Below are positions 7,460-14,519 of a stretch of DNA of 64,000 nt, piece by piece. The DNA comes from a virus, in IMG/VR virus record IMGVR_UViG_3300029915_000009, positions 41,057 through 105,056 of that record; one strand, given 5' to 3'. The position numbers and the translations under genes are program-made. Numbering within the stretch: position 1 is the stretch's first letter; every line of letters starts with the position of its first letter. The notes beneath the pieces are model-generated. The model saw nothing but the letters and a program-made list of their open reading frames with translations. It was not told where the DNA came from and did no database searches.

Positions 7460-8239
7460 ATGAGAATCATTAAACCCGTTGTTATCGTCGAAGACGACCT
7501 CGAAATGCTGTTGCCTAATGGAATGACATTGGCGCAACACATGTTAAAGAAAATTGAAATGTTTTCCAGAAAGTGTTATAAATCAGAAGGTCGAATGACC
7601 GATGATTCCTATCTCACATTTCCCGGTAGACTTTTCAATACAAATCGGCATACCGGAATTGCCGAGCATCGAATGATTTCGTCGACATTCATTACAGATC
7701 GAGGAGTCTCCCACGAAGGCGTGCGTCACAGAATGGCGGCCTACCTGCAGGAAAGTACAAGGTACGTTGATTATGCAAAAGAAGGCGAGTTAAATAAAGG
7801 TGCATCATATATTTTGCCACCGTGGGTTAATGAATATTCCTCAGATAACAATGATGATTGGGCAGAATTTGTTAGTGATACACGAGCCGATGATTCCCGA
7901 TACGCAAAATGGCGGACTCGTGGGTGGACCCCAGAAAAGGCTCGGTATTGGCTTCCTCAAGGCGTGAAGACAGAATATGCTGCAAGTCTAAATTTAGGTA
8001 GCTGGTGGAATTTTTTCTATAAACGAACACCGGAAACTGCACATCCTTCAATGCGGCAGGTTGCAATTCCATTGCATCAATATTTTGTAAAACATCTTCC
8101 GCAATTTTTTGAAAAGTTAACGAATTATGTAGTAGTCGACGATAGATTTTTGCACAAGGGACAATGGTATCCGATGGCGAAATTAGTTGTTAATCCGTAT
8201 TACGACCAGGTTGAATTCGAAGAAGTATATTCAGAATAA
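7460..8239 (+). CDS. thyX: Flavin-dependent thymidylate synthase ThyX
   Basis: 259 residues from the ATG at 7460, chosen because AAGGA lies upstream; the frame is open earlier but overlaps the previous gene. The ThyX signature RHR-x7-S is present as RHRMAAYLQES followed by TRY (about residues 90-103). The enzyme converts dUMP to dTMP with methylene-tetrahydrofolate and FAD/NADPH, feeding phage DNA synthesis. Length fits the family (about 220-280). It sits in a run of small early genes with short spacers. Confidence 0.93.
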   Translation: MRIIKPVVIVEDDLEMLLPNGMTLAQHMLKKIEMFSRKCYKSEGRMTDDSYLTFPGRLFNTNRHTGIAEHRMISSTFITDRGVSHEGVRHRMAAYLQESTRYVDYAKEGELNKGASYILPPWVNEYSSDNNDDWAEFVSDTRADDSRYAKWRTRGWTPEKARYWLPQGVKTEYAASLNLGSWWNFFYKRTPETAHPSMRQVAIPLHQYFVKHLPQFFEKLTNYVVVDDRFLHKGQWYPMAKLVVNPYYDQVEFEEVYSE

Positions 8240-8251
8240 CAAAAGGAAAAA

Positions 8252-8542
8252 ATGTTAAACGAAAAAGAAAAAATCAAAACAATCCAATCACATTTAGAAA
8301 AGGTTGGTAGTAGATATCTGCTGGCAACAATGGTAATGGCCCGAACAAATCAGCTTATCAACGGAGCGTCGATTAAGCATGGACTTTCAAAAGAATTTAA
8401 TCCGGGCCGAGAAGAAATACCTTTTTGCCGGCTACCAAAGATTGCATTGGAAGAAATTCGAACCGGTAAATTAACGTGGAAGCATGTTTCAAATGAAAAC
8501 GGGGCTCCGCCCGAGATCGAATCACCGGTATTTCACGAGTAG
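8252..8542 (+). CDS. RNA polymerase omega-subunit-like protein (96 aa)
   Basis: The core GSRYLLATMVMARTNQLINGA (residues about 18-38) matches the conserved omega helix (SRFxLVxxAAxRARQLxxGA). LPKIALEEIRTGKLTW (about 60-75) matches the following omega element (xxIALEEIxxGKI). Omega helps RpoB-prime assemble and tunes sigma and ppGpp responses. A phage version could replace host omega and redirect transcription. Identification rests on pattern memory, and the rest of the protein is divergent. Confidence 0.55.
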   Translation: MLNEKEKIKTIQSHLEKVGSRYLLATMVMARTNQLINGASIKHGLSKEFNPGREEIPFCRLPKIALEEIRTGKLTWKHVSNENGAPPEIESPVFHE

Positions 8543-8590
8543 AAACTATCGGAAATATTTCCGTTAACATTTATACCGAGAGGAAAAAGT

Positions 8591-9202
8591 ATGCTGCTAA
8601 TTGGTGACGTACATGGAAAATTTAAGGAATGCAAAAAGATTGTAACGGAAAATCCCGGCAAGACAATTATTCAGGTGGGGGATTTTGGTGTCGGTTTTCC
8701 AGGGCAATCTACGCTTCCAACTTTCCCTGAAAATTTTTATTTTATTCGCGGAAATCATGATAACCCCGCAGTAGCAAGAGCACACCCCAATTATCTGGGT
8801 GATTATGGTGTTAAAATTATCGATGATCGAAAAGTATTTTACTTGTCTGGCGCTTGGAGTATCGATCAAAGATTTCGCCGATCGGGATTAACCTGGTGGT
8901 ACGATGAAGAGCTTTCGATTAAGGAACTCGAAGATGCATTTGAACTTTATATCAATGAACGACCAGAAATTGTGCTCTCACATGATTGCCCCACGAAAGT
9001 AGCAGCGCACATTTTACTTCGGCATTCATTGTATGGCAATCCGGAAGTTTATCCGACTCGAACAGGGCAAGCACTGTCCGCAATGTTTTCGGCATATCAG
9101 CCGAAATATTGGAATTTTGGGCATTACCATGCCGACTGGGAAAAGACAATTGAAGGCACAGAGTTTCAATGTCTAAATGAACTTTCGATTTCAGAACTGT
9201 AA
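8591..9202 (+). CDS. Calcineurin-like metallophosphoesterase (203 aa)
   Basis: All diagnostic motifs are present in order: GDVHGK (residues 5-10), VGDFGVGF (about 30), RGNHDN (about 53), SHDCP (about 127) and GHYHAD (about 177). These bind the two metals of the calcineurin-like family. The compact size is typical of phage phosphatases such as lambda-type Ser/Thr or nucleotide phosphatases; substrate unknown. Shine-Dalgarno GAGAGGAAAA precedes the start. Confidence 0.85.
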   Translation: MLLIGDVHGKFKECKKIVTENPGKTIIQVGDFGVGFPGQSTLPTFPENFYFIRGNHDNPAVARAHPNYLGDYGVKIIDDRKVFYLSGAWSIDQRFRRSGLTWWYDEELSIKELEDAFELYINERPEIVLSHDCPTKVAAHILLRHSLYGNPEVYPTRTGQALSAMFSAYQPKYWNFGHYHADWEKTIEGTEFQCLNELSISEL

Positions 9203-9231
9203 ACAGTTTATAGCAAAGACTTTATATTCGG

Positions 9232-9260
9232 TTGACATTTAGACTGATATTTGTTATACT
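9232..9260 (+). promoter_or_regulatory. Sigma70-type promoter for 9281 gene
   Basis: TTGACA (9232-9237), 17-bp spacer, TATACT (9255-9260). The leader TATTTAAGTAAGGAG resembles the TATTTCAGTGAGGAG leader at 5658. Confidence 0.9.
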
Positions 9261-9280
9261 TATTTAAGTAAGGAGATCAA

Positions 9281-9475
9281 ATGAATTTAATTTTAGGTGC
9301 AATTGTTTGGATTGTATTCGGAGGAATTGCGCTTGTGTCCTTTGGTTTTTTGATGTTTTTGATTAGCCAATTGGCCGGATGTTTTCATTGGACTCCCGAA
9401 CAACGAGCAGCTAATTTTGCTGGCATTGTTGCTGGATTTGTTCTTTATAAAACCTTAAGAAATCGGAGAAAATAA
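9281..9475 (+). CDS. Small two-helix membrane protein (64 aa)
   Basis: Residues 1-33 form a long hydrophobic segment (LILGAIVWIVFGGIALVSFG onward), and a second one lies near 46-56 (AGIVAGFVLY), ending in a basic KTLRNRRK tail. Likely an inner-membrane protein of the early region. Its stop overlaps the start of the next gene. Confidence 0.65.
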   Translation: MNLILGAIVWIVFGGIALVSFGFLMFLISQLAGCFHWTPEQRAANFAGIVAGFVLYKTLRNRRK

Positions 9476-9660
9476 TGTCGAAGCGTAAAAAGGATGTTTT
9501 CAGTGCTGTTGCTCAAGTGAAATCGAATGCCCGAGATCGTATTGGTACACCTAAGGCTTCGTTTGCAATCACACCAAAGCATGAAAAACCCGCTCGTTAT
9601 AAGACTTCTATGCGAGATCTTATTGCCAAGGCCAACGATGAGGACCACGATACCGATTAA
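9475..9660 (+). CDS. Small basic protein (61 aa)
   Basis: MSKRKKDVFSAVAQVKSNAR followed by a Lys/Arg-rich body and an acidic tail DEDHDTD. Overlaps the membrane-protein gene by 1 nt and probably shares its mRNA. Function unknown. Confidence 0.6.
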   Translation: MSKRKKDVFSAVAQVKSNARDRIGTPKASFAITPKHEKPARYKTSMRDLIAKANDEDHDTD

Positions 9661-9801
9661 GTCATTGATTTAAAAGGGTCGATATATTATAATTCCCCCA
9701 CCAGGGCCCCAATATGGGCCCGTTGTGGTCTGGTATGGCGGAATTGAATCAGGGCATACTGGGGTGATTTAAGTCCTTTGTTTTCAACCAGTAATTTTCT
9801 C
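9661..9801. other. Intergenic region with repeat of the 5.5 kb element
   Basis: No gene is seen. The segment has GC-rich blocks (CAGGGCCCC near 9693) and, at 9755-9788, a 34-nt stretch closely matching the reverse complement of 5480-5513. It precedes the promoter of the CCA-adding enzyme, as the other copy flanks early promoters. Confidence 0.5.
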
Positions 9802-9830
9802 TTGACAAACTAACCGAAAGTTGATATACT
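9802..9830 (+). promoter_or_regulatory. Sigma70-type promoter giving a leaderless start
   Basis: TTGACA (9802-9807), 17-bp spacer, TATACT (9825-9830). The ATG at 9837 begins 6 nt after the -10 box, on the expected +1 position. No Shine-Dalgarno sequence fits between. Confidence 0.9.
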
Positions 9831-9836
9831 TTAAGC

Positions 9837-11156
9837 ATGGTTGAGATGAATCACAATGCGATGGTAGCACTAGTCACCCTTAAGAATGCGGGATTTGAAT
9901 CCTACTTCGCGGGTGGTTGCGTGCGAGATTCACTGTTGAATCTTCCGGTTCATGATTGGGATCTGGCCACGAGTGCAACTCCTGATCAGGTCACCGAATT
10001 GTTTTCTACCTCGAAATTGGTTGGTAAGAATTTTGGCGTTTCGGTTGTTAATGTGAATGGTGAGCAGTTCGAAGTTGCAACCTTCCGCGAGGATGGTGCG
10101 TATTCTGACAATCGCCGCCCGGATTCTGTTAAGTTTACAACGGATCCTAGGGAAGATGTTAAGCGCCGTGATTTTACAGTCAATGCACTTCTGATGGACG
10201 AATCGGGCAAGGTATTTGACTTTGTTAATGGCCTTGCCGACCTCGAAAATAAGGTTTTGCGCACGGTCGGCAATCCTAGCGATCGGTTTCAAGAAGATGC
10301 TTTGCGCCTGCTGCGAGCCGTTCGATTTGCAGCTCGTTTGGGGTTCATGCTTGATCCGCTTACCGTGTCCGCAATGACATTGCGTTCGAAGGATGTTACG
10401 ACTTTGCCCGCTGATCGTGTTGCTGGTGAACTGGCAAAGATTCTTACTGGCGGTAATGTACAGGTAGCTTTTCAGACAATGGACACCACCGGTTTGCTAG
10501 TTCATTTTATGCCGGAACTGTGCAATATGCATGGGGTTACGCAGAATTCAATGTGGCATCCGGAAGGCGATGTGTGGCAGCATACAATGAAGATGCTTTC
10601 TATGCTCGAATCCGGCTGCTCTCTTACGTTGGCGCTTGCAACCTTGCTTCACGATGTAGGGAAGCCGGTCACAGCAAAGACAAATGAAAAGACCGGACAT
10701 AATCAGTTTCACGGGCATGAGCACGTTGGGGCTCGTATGGCTGAACGGCTGCTTCGTGATTTTCGGTTTTCAAATGAAGTTGTCGGCACGGTGTCGTCTT
10801 TGGTTGAAAATCATATGCGGTTTTTTAACACGGAAAAGATGTCGTTGTCAAAGATGAAGCGGTTTGTTCGTATGGAAAATTTTTCTGAACTGCTTGAACT
10901 TAACCGGGTTGACAGCCTTGGTAGTAATGGCGATCTCACCGCAAACAATTTTTGCCGTGGGTTTCGCGACAACATGAAGGATGAACTTCATCCCGTTCGT
11001 TTGCTCACCGGAAACGATTTGCTTGCTATGGGATTTAAGGCAGGCCCGGTATTCAAGACTTTGCTAGAAGCGGTCGAAACTGCTCAACTCGAAGGCGTAG
11101 TTACTACAAGGGAAGAAGCGGTAGCGTTGGTTACCGCTTCTTCCGGAAAGGTATAA
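9837..11156 (+). CDS. CCA-adding enzyme / poly(A) polymerase family with HD domain
   Basis: 439 residues. The N terminus carries the class II nucleotidyltransferase signature FAGGCVRDSLLNLPVHDWDLAT (about residues 23-44: GG-x-VRD and the DxD pair), then RDFTVNAL and RAVRFAARLGF, which fit tRNA nucleotidyltransferases. The C-terminal half has an HD phosphohydrolase domain with LLHDVGKP near residue 277. It would add or repair 3' CCA on tRNA-like molecules; the phage tmRNA lacks an encoded CCA. An alternative is a poly(A) polymerase of the same family. Codons are GC-richer than average here. The mRNA is predicted to be leaderless. Confidence 0.88.
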   Translation: MVEMNHNAMVALVTLKNAGFESYFAGGCVRDSLLNLPVHDWDLATSATPDQVTELFSTSKLVGKNFGVSVVNVNGEQFEVATFREDGAYSDNRRPDSVKFTTDPREDVKRRDFTVNALLMDESGKVFDFVNGLADLENKVLRTVGNPSDRFQEDALRLLRAVRFAARLGFMLDPLTVSAMTLRSKDVTTLPADRVAGELAKILTGGNVQVAFQTMDTTGLLVHFMPELCNMHGVTQNSMWHPEGDVWQHTMKMLSMLESGCSLTLALATLLHDVGKPVTAKTNEKTGHNQFHGHEHVGARMAERLLRDFRFSNEVVGTVSSLVENHMRFFNTEKMSLSKMKRFVRMENFSELLELNRVDSLGSNGDLTANNFCRGFRDNMKDELHPVRLLTGNDLLAMGFKAGPVFKTLLEAVETAQLEGVVTTREEAVALVTASSGKV

Positions 11157-11159
11157 TCT

Positions 11160-11360
11160 GTGGCTGAAACCTACAAAATCGTTCGGTATTATGCTGATTC
11201 CAATAAGCGGAAACGAACCATGTATCGAGGATATACTTTGGAGCAAGCACAAGAATGGTGCAAGCGTGAAGATACTAGTTCGGCGACCACGCAAACCCCG
11301 TCTGGTAAGGAGGCAACTCGCCGAATGGGTCCGTGGTTTGAAGGATATGAAAAGGAATAA
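11160..11360 (+). CDS. Small hypothetical protein (66 aa, GTG start)
   Basis: GTG start directly after the CCA-enzyme stop. The protein has a YRGYTLEQAQEWCKREDTSS block, typical of small phage proteins where a short beta segment is followed by a [TS]LEEA helix; similar helices recur in the small genes downstream. Function unknown. Confidence 0.55.
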   Translation: MAETYKIVRYYADSNKRKRTMYRGYTLEQAQEWCKREDTSSATTQTPSGKEATRRMGPWFEGYEKE

Positions 11361-11396
11361 ATGCCTCATTACTGAGGCAGAAATGGATGTGTTTGA

Positions 11397-11681
11397 ATGA
11401 GTCATTACGGTAAAAATATGAAGGTTAAAAAGACCGTTGTTGTTTCGTGTTTCGGAAAAAATTACGTAACATCGAAAGGCCTGGGATCAGTATTAGCGGA
11501 CCAGGCGGCCTCCCGAGTTCTTGAGCGGATTCGATTTAACGTGCAACTATATGGAACGCCGAATTACTCGAACCGCCACGAAAACTTTTTAGCTCTTTGG
11601 AGAAAGAATCATGCGCGTGTTCGCGCCAAGTTTTATCGTCGTGCATTACCTATTTTGAAGAAATTGTTTGAAGAGGAATAA
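11397..11681 (+). CDS. Small basic hypothetical protein (94 aa)
   Basis: A very basic protein with repeated Arg/Lys (RVLERIRFNVQLYG, RVRAKFYRRALPILKKLFEEE). There is no strong Shine-Dalgarno sequence at 11397; the internal ATG at 11418 is also possible. The composition suggests nucleic-acid binding. Followed immediately by the gene at 11682. Confidence 0.5.
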   Translation: MSHYGKNMKVKKTVVVSCFGKNYVTSKGLGSVLADQAASRVLERIRFNVQLYGTPNYSNRHENFLALWRKNHARVRAKFYRRALPILKKLFEEE

Positions 11682-11888
11682 ATGCCTGATTTTTACGAAC
11701 TAACAGGAACGAAGAATAAAAACCCACTATATCGAATTGTAGTTCAGTCTAGATATTCGGACGACGAATCTTCGGCCTTCGGTAGGAGGATAGTAGTTCA
11801 GTATTATCGATTTTATGGGAAGAATTCTCTTAAGGAAGCCGAAGAGTTTATTCGAGATCGTAATTTGATTGAACGATTTTCTCTATAA
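11682..11888 (+). CDS. Small hypothetical protein (68 aa)
   Basis: Starts after AGAGGAATAA. It ends NSLKEAEEFIRDRNLIERFSL, which resembles the C-terminal [ST]-x-x-EAE-x-A-LLI-x-x-LSE ending of the small paralogues between 12.2 and 15.5 kb. Probably a distant member of that family. Confidence 0.6.
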   Translation: MPDFYELTGTKNKNPLYRIVVQSRYSDDESSAFGRRIVVQYYRFYGKNSLKEAEEFIRDRNLIERFSL

Positions 11889-11902
11889 TTTTGGGATGTT
11901 GC

Positions 11903-11931
11903 TTGACTTTTCATGCTAAATAGTTTACACT
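11903..11931 (+). promoter_or_regulatory. Sigma70-type promoter for 11967 gene
   Basis: TTGACT (11903-11908), 17-bp spacer, TACACT (11926-11931), 35 nt before the ATG at 11967. Confidence 0.75.
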
Positions 11932-11966
11932 GGTAATGTGAGTAAAATCACAGGAAGCAGGACATT

Positions 11967-12257
11967 ATGAACTGGATGAACGAAATTGATTCTGAAATCG
12001 CTATTAAAATTCGTGAAGCAGGTAATCATGTAATTGTTGTACCTGCGCAAAACAGTTCTGCGCCCATTGATACCTTCGATGTTTATAATGGCGCAACAAA
12101 TGAATTTATCGCAATTGATGTACCCGAGCAAACAGCCCGCGAGCTTTCCGCAATCTGGAATGGTCTATTAGATAATGGCGAGCAAGTTTCCAATATTCGA
12201 AAAATTAATCTTGCGTGGTTAACTGGTGTTCCTGCGGGAAAGCGATATGCAAGGTAA
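11967..12257 (+). CDS. Small hypothetical protein (96 aa)
   Basis: Begins MNWMNEIDSEIAIKIREAGN; the middle has beta-like text (HVIVVPAQN, FIAIDVPEQTARELSAIW). GGAAGCAGG precedes the start. First gene of a small-gene operon; its end overlaps the next start. Function unknown. Confidence 0.6.
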   Translation: MNWMNEIDSEIAIKIREAGNHVIVVPAQNSSAPIDTFDVYNGATNEFIAIDVPEQTARELSAIWNGLLDNGEQVSNIRKINLAWLTGVPAGKRYAR

Positions 12258-12487
12258 GAAGAAAATTTCTTTAAACTTTGCATTTGGTAAGATTTGTAGG
12301 CCGCCTATCTGGGATGGGTATCGCGCCGCATTTAAATTGTTGCCGAAGGAAAATGAAAAATATCCTGTGGAAATTAAACATTATGATATAAAAACCGGTA
12401 TGCTTATTGCCCCCGGTGACATATGCAATATATGATTCATTGAAAGAAGCCGAATCAGCGATTTTAATCGAAAGCTTATCAGAATAA
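12247..12487 (+). pseudogene. Small LSE-family gene with apparent frameshift in a C5 run
   Basis: From ATG 12247 (MQGKKKISLNFAFGK) the frame stops at 12435, but a different frame then continues to 12487 as YDSLKEAESAILIESLSE, the exact ending of the neighbouring small paralogues. The two frames meet near the CCCCC run at 12410-12414 (LIAP joining PVTYAIYDSLKEAE). A one-base error in the run, a recent mutation or a programmed -1 shift would each explain it. The intact product would be about 80 residues. Confidence 0.6.
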
Positions 12488-12498
12488 GAAAGGATATT

Positions 12499-12666
12499 AT
12501 GAAGCAGAAGACATCTGAATTTGAAACGACCAAGGCCGCCCTTGATTTTATTGATTCTCTCAGAAAAGAAAAAGTTGCCGGATATCTAAATTTGTCAAAA
12601 AATAAAGATGGCAGTTATGCCTGGTTGGTGACGTACACTCCCAAGAAAGGTATGAAATTTGAATAG
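12499..12666 (+). CDS. Small hypothetical protein (55 aa)
   Basis: ATG 12499 follows AGAAAGGA. The protein starts MKQKTSEFETTKAALDFIDS and has a beta segment GSYAWLVTYTPKKG. It is short and charged, in line with the small-gene operon; its end overlaps the next start by 8 nt. Function unknown. Confidence 0.55.
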   Translation: MKQKTSEFETTKAALDFIDSLRKEKVAGYLNLSKNKDGSYAWLVTYTPKKGMKFE

Positions 12667-12886
12667 GTGTGATAAATCCGAGGTGAATTACCACTTCATT
12701 GTGAAAACTTCCTTGAAGATCGTTAAAGATGATCGGGTAGATAATAAATGGAACGTTATTAAAACCTACGATTTTTCAAATAGTCGAAATCCATGCGACG
12801 AGTGTATTCCTCCTACGGTTATTCATTCGTGCTCTACAAAAAAGGAAGCAGAAGATTGGTTATTGCTCGAAAGATTAAGTATGTAG
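12659..12886 (+). CDS. Small paralogue with EAE-LLLERLSM ending (75 aa)
   Basis: Likely TTG start at 12659 with AAAGG about 8 nt upstream; a later GTG at 12683 is an alternative. It contains CDECIPP, and ends STKKEAEDWLLLERLSM, matching the C-terminal pattern of the small-paralogue family between 12.2 and 15.5 kb. Confidence 0.55.
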   Translation: MNRCDKSEVNYHFIVKTSLKIVKDDRVDNKWNVIKTYDFSNSRNPCDECIPPTVIHSCSTKKEAEDWLLLERLSM

Positions 12887-12895
12887 TAATAAGTC

Positions 12896-12956
12896 CGAAT
12901 CCTTTCTGATTCGGTGGTGGAGGCGGCGCATGTTGATTATCGCTTCGTGCGCCCCC
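12896..12956 (+). terminator. Tandem hairpins after the small-gene operon
   Basis: The first stem is CCGAATC/GATTCGG around a 6-nt loop. The second is GGCGCA/TGCGCC enclosing about 17 nt, followed by CCCAATTTT. The pair could be a terminator or a small structured RNA; no tRNA cloverleaf can be drawn. The rest of the stretch up to 13011 looks empty. Confidence 0.4.
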
Positions 12957-13011
12957 AATTTTAAATATGAAAAATAATATGATTTTATGCAGTTGATTTA
13001 AAAGAATTAAG

Positions 13012-13173
13012 ATGGTATCGAGCTCGAGGATAGAAATCGATATCCTGAATGGAGTATCACCGATTGCAAATATTCTTAAATTAGACTTATTTAAGGTGTA
13101 TCATATTTGTAAGGCGCAAATACCAACGTTCGATATCTTCTTAATATTAGGAGTGATATGCGACAATTTTTAA
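13012..13173 (+). CDS. Possible small protein (53 aa)
   Basis: MVSSSRIEIDILNGVSPIANI followed by LKLDLFKVYHICKAQ, which could form a short helix-turn-helix. The Shine-Dalgarno sequence is weak (AAGAATTAAG) and the frame overlaps the 13158 gene by 16 nt. It may be chance. Confidence 0.3.
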   Translation: MVSSSRIEIDILNGVSPIANILKLDLFKVYHICKAQIPTFDIFLILGVICDNF

Positions 13174-13439
13174 TCGATTTTCTGAAAGCAGTAGAAGCCG
13201 ATATTCCGCCGCCGGCGCGTTGCCATCATGTATTGACCTACGCTAGATATGGTAGTAATGACACCGGTTGGGAAGATAAGCTCGCTCTTCAAATTAATGA
13301 TGCCGGAGATTTTAAGTGCTTTTTCCTAGAGGATTCCGACTTGTTAGATATACCTAAATTAATAATCGAAATTAAAGAGAGTTTGAATTCATCAGACACC
13401 GGCCAATTAGGTGTTAGTATTGGGCAATATGTAAAATAA
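13158..13439 (+). CDS. Small hypothetical protein (93 aa)
   Basis: Starts after TTAGGAGTG. It has an N-terminal helix (MRQFLIDFLKAVEADIPPPAR), a beta-rich middle (KLALQINDAGDFKCFFLEDSD) and a C-terminal helix. No family recognised. Confidence 0.6.
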   Translation: MRQFLIDFLKAVEADIPPPARCHHVLTYARYGSNDTGWEDKLALQINDAGDFKCFFLEDSDLLDIPKLIIEIKESLNSSDTGQLGVSIGQYVK

Positions 13440-13471
13440 GTTGTTGCTATATTTTTATTATTGTTGTATAC

Positions 13472-13479
13472 TATAAATA
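13472..13479 (+). promoter_or_regulatory. Perfect T4-type late promoter core (TATAAATA)
   Basis: Exact TATAAATA, 14 nt upstream of the GTG start at 13494, with the Shine-Dalgarno sequence GAGGAAA between. A leadered late promoter in front of the GIY-YIG gene and tmRNA. Confidence 0.65.
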
Positions 13480-13493
13480 TTGAGGAAATAAAA

Positions 13494-14153
13494 GTGAATA
13501 TTAAGGTTAATTGGAATTCGATTGATTCGCTGAAAGGTAAAGTTCGATATTTAAAATCTAGAATTCGAGCGTTAGAAAAGAATGGTCTAGGAGCGGAGAA
13601 TATCGTTAGGCAGGGTCCAAAATTCGAAGCATATAATTCTATATGGAATTCCGATATTAGCTCGATTTATGAAGATTTAGAATTATCAAACGAAAAGAAA
13701 TATTTTGTGTATGCTCACTTGAATCCATTGTTTGATCTTGATTTAGAAAAAGCAAAAGACGCGTTTGCCGCTAGCCTGGGTATGGAGTATGTTCCTTTTT
13801 ATATAGGAAAAGGAGTAAATGATCGTGATAAAAATTCGCGGCGAAATGAAACACATCGAAAAATTTTGCAATCTATAAATTCGTTAAATGAAAAGCATAT
13901 AGTATTTCGAGTTAAAGGAAGTTTAACTGAAGCAGAAGCATTTCAAGCTGAATCTAAATTAATCGATATTTTTGGACTTTTAACTAATGGTGGTTTATTA
14001 ACTAATTTGGATGAAGGGCATCATGCAATACTCAGAAAAAGATTATATCGGGATCATCTTAAGACATTGTGTACTAATTCAGTCGGTTATGCAAAAGTAA
14101 TGAAAGAATTGTATTCGAAACCAATTATGATCAACGAAAAAAAATTTGCATAA
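13494..14153 (+). CDS. GIY-YIG family nuclease (219 aa)
   Basis: GTG start at 13494 chosen because GAGGAAA lies 6-12 nt upstream and the late promoter sits before it. The GIY-YIG core appears as KYFVYAHLNP (strand one) and PFYIGKGVNDR (about residues 99-109), followed by the helix ending in HRKILQSI and later EAEAFQAESKLI with the catalytic Glu. Compact GIY-YIG proteins in phages are often homing endonucleases. It lies directly upstream of the permuted tmRNA gene, possibly as a mobile neighbour of that locus. Confidence 0.8.
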   Translation: MNIKVNWNSIDSLKGKVRYLKSRIRALEKNGLGAENIVRQGPKFEAYNSIWNSDISSIYEDLELSNEKKYFVYAHLNPLFDLDLEKAKDAFAASLGMEYVPFYIGKGVNDRDKNSRRNETHRKILQSINSLNEKHIVFRVKGSLTEAEAFQAESKLIDIFGLLTNGGLLTNLDEGHHAILRKRLYRDHLKTLCTNSVGYAKVMKELYSKPIMINEKKFA

Positions 14154-14155
14154 GT

Positions 14156-14216
14156 TAGAGTCGTACGAAGCATGAATTTCTTTATGCGGACCGGAGTTCA
14201 ACTCTCCGCGCGTCCA
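14156..14216 (+). ncRNA. ssrA: Permuted tmRNA, acceptor piece
   Basis: The T arm is CGGAG-TTCAACT-CTCCG (14192-14208), followed by the 3' acceptor strand CGCGTCC (14209-14215) and a discriminator A. The preceding text GGAC matches the conserved tmRNA sequence before the T arm. P2 3' strands CAUG (14171-14174), UUUC (14177-14180) and UUUAU (14181-14185) pair with 14308-14323 of the coding piece. There is no encoded CCA. The acceptor piece lies before the coding piece in the gene, the order of circularly permuted two-piece tmRNAs. The exact 5' end is uncertain. Confidence 0.85.
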
Positions 14217-14285
14217 AAAGAATACTGAACTAGTTAGATAGTTTCGTATTAGATGGATGTGGTGTTACACCCCAGTATTCTACTA
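14217..14285 (+). other. Intervening segment of the permuted tmRNA precursor
   Basis: Joins the mature 3' and 5' ends. A 9-bp helix AGAATACTG (14219-14227) with CAGTATTCT (14273-14281) closes the loop, bringing the two acceptor strands together for processing. An inner GGTG/CACC hairpin is also seen. It would be cut out, by RNase P on the coding-piece side. Confidence 0.75.
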
Positions 14286-14515
14286 GGGCGCGTCACGGTT
14301 TCGACGGATAAATGAAAGTCATGTGGACGGCTTGGGTCTTTGTTATTTTCGCCCATAATTGAAAAATGATATGTATAATTGCCGATTCAATCGTCAATGG
14401 CGCGACCAAGATTTTTACGTACCCTGTAAAAATTAGCAATCGCGAGCTCGCACTAGCCTAAAAACTGTGCGCCGTAGGGTGACCCCGCCTATGTAAAAGA
14501 AACGGGGTATACAAA
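14286..14515 (+). ncRNA. ssrA: Permuted tmRNA, coding piece with tag frame
   Basis: It begins GGGCGCG (14286-14292), which pairs over all 7 positions with CGCGTCC of the acceptor piece (one G-U), followed by the tmRNA hallmark GGTTTCGACGG (14297-14307). P2 is formed with the acceptor piece. PK1 is an H-type pseudoknot: UGGGU (14333-14337)/GCCCA (14351-14355) and UUAUUUUC (14343-14350)/GAAAAAUGA (14361-14369). The tag frame ends RELALA then UAA at 14459-14461. The likely resume codon is GCC at 14381, 11 nt after PK1 (Ala-Asp-Ser, 26 codons); GCG at 14402 is an alternative (19 codons). A second pseudoknot follows: UAGG (14475-14478)/CCUA (14488-14491) crossed by ACCCCG (14482-14487)/CGGGGU (14503-14508). 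Confidence 0.85.
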
Positions 14516-14519
14516 TTGT

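Noticed and set aside
12896-12956. tRNA gene
   Set aside because: Hairpins are present, but no T loop (TTCRANNY) or cloverleaf geometry can be drawn.
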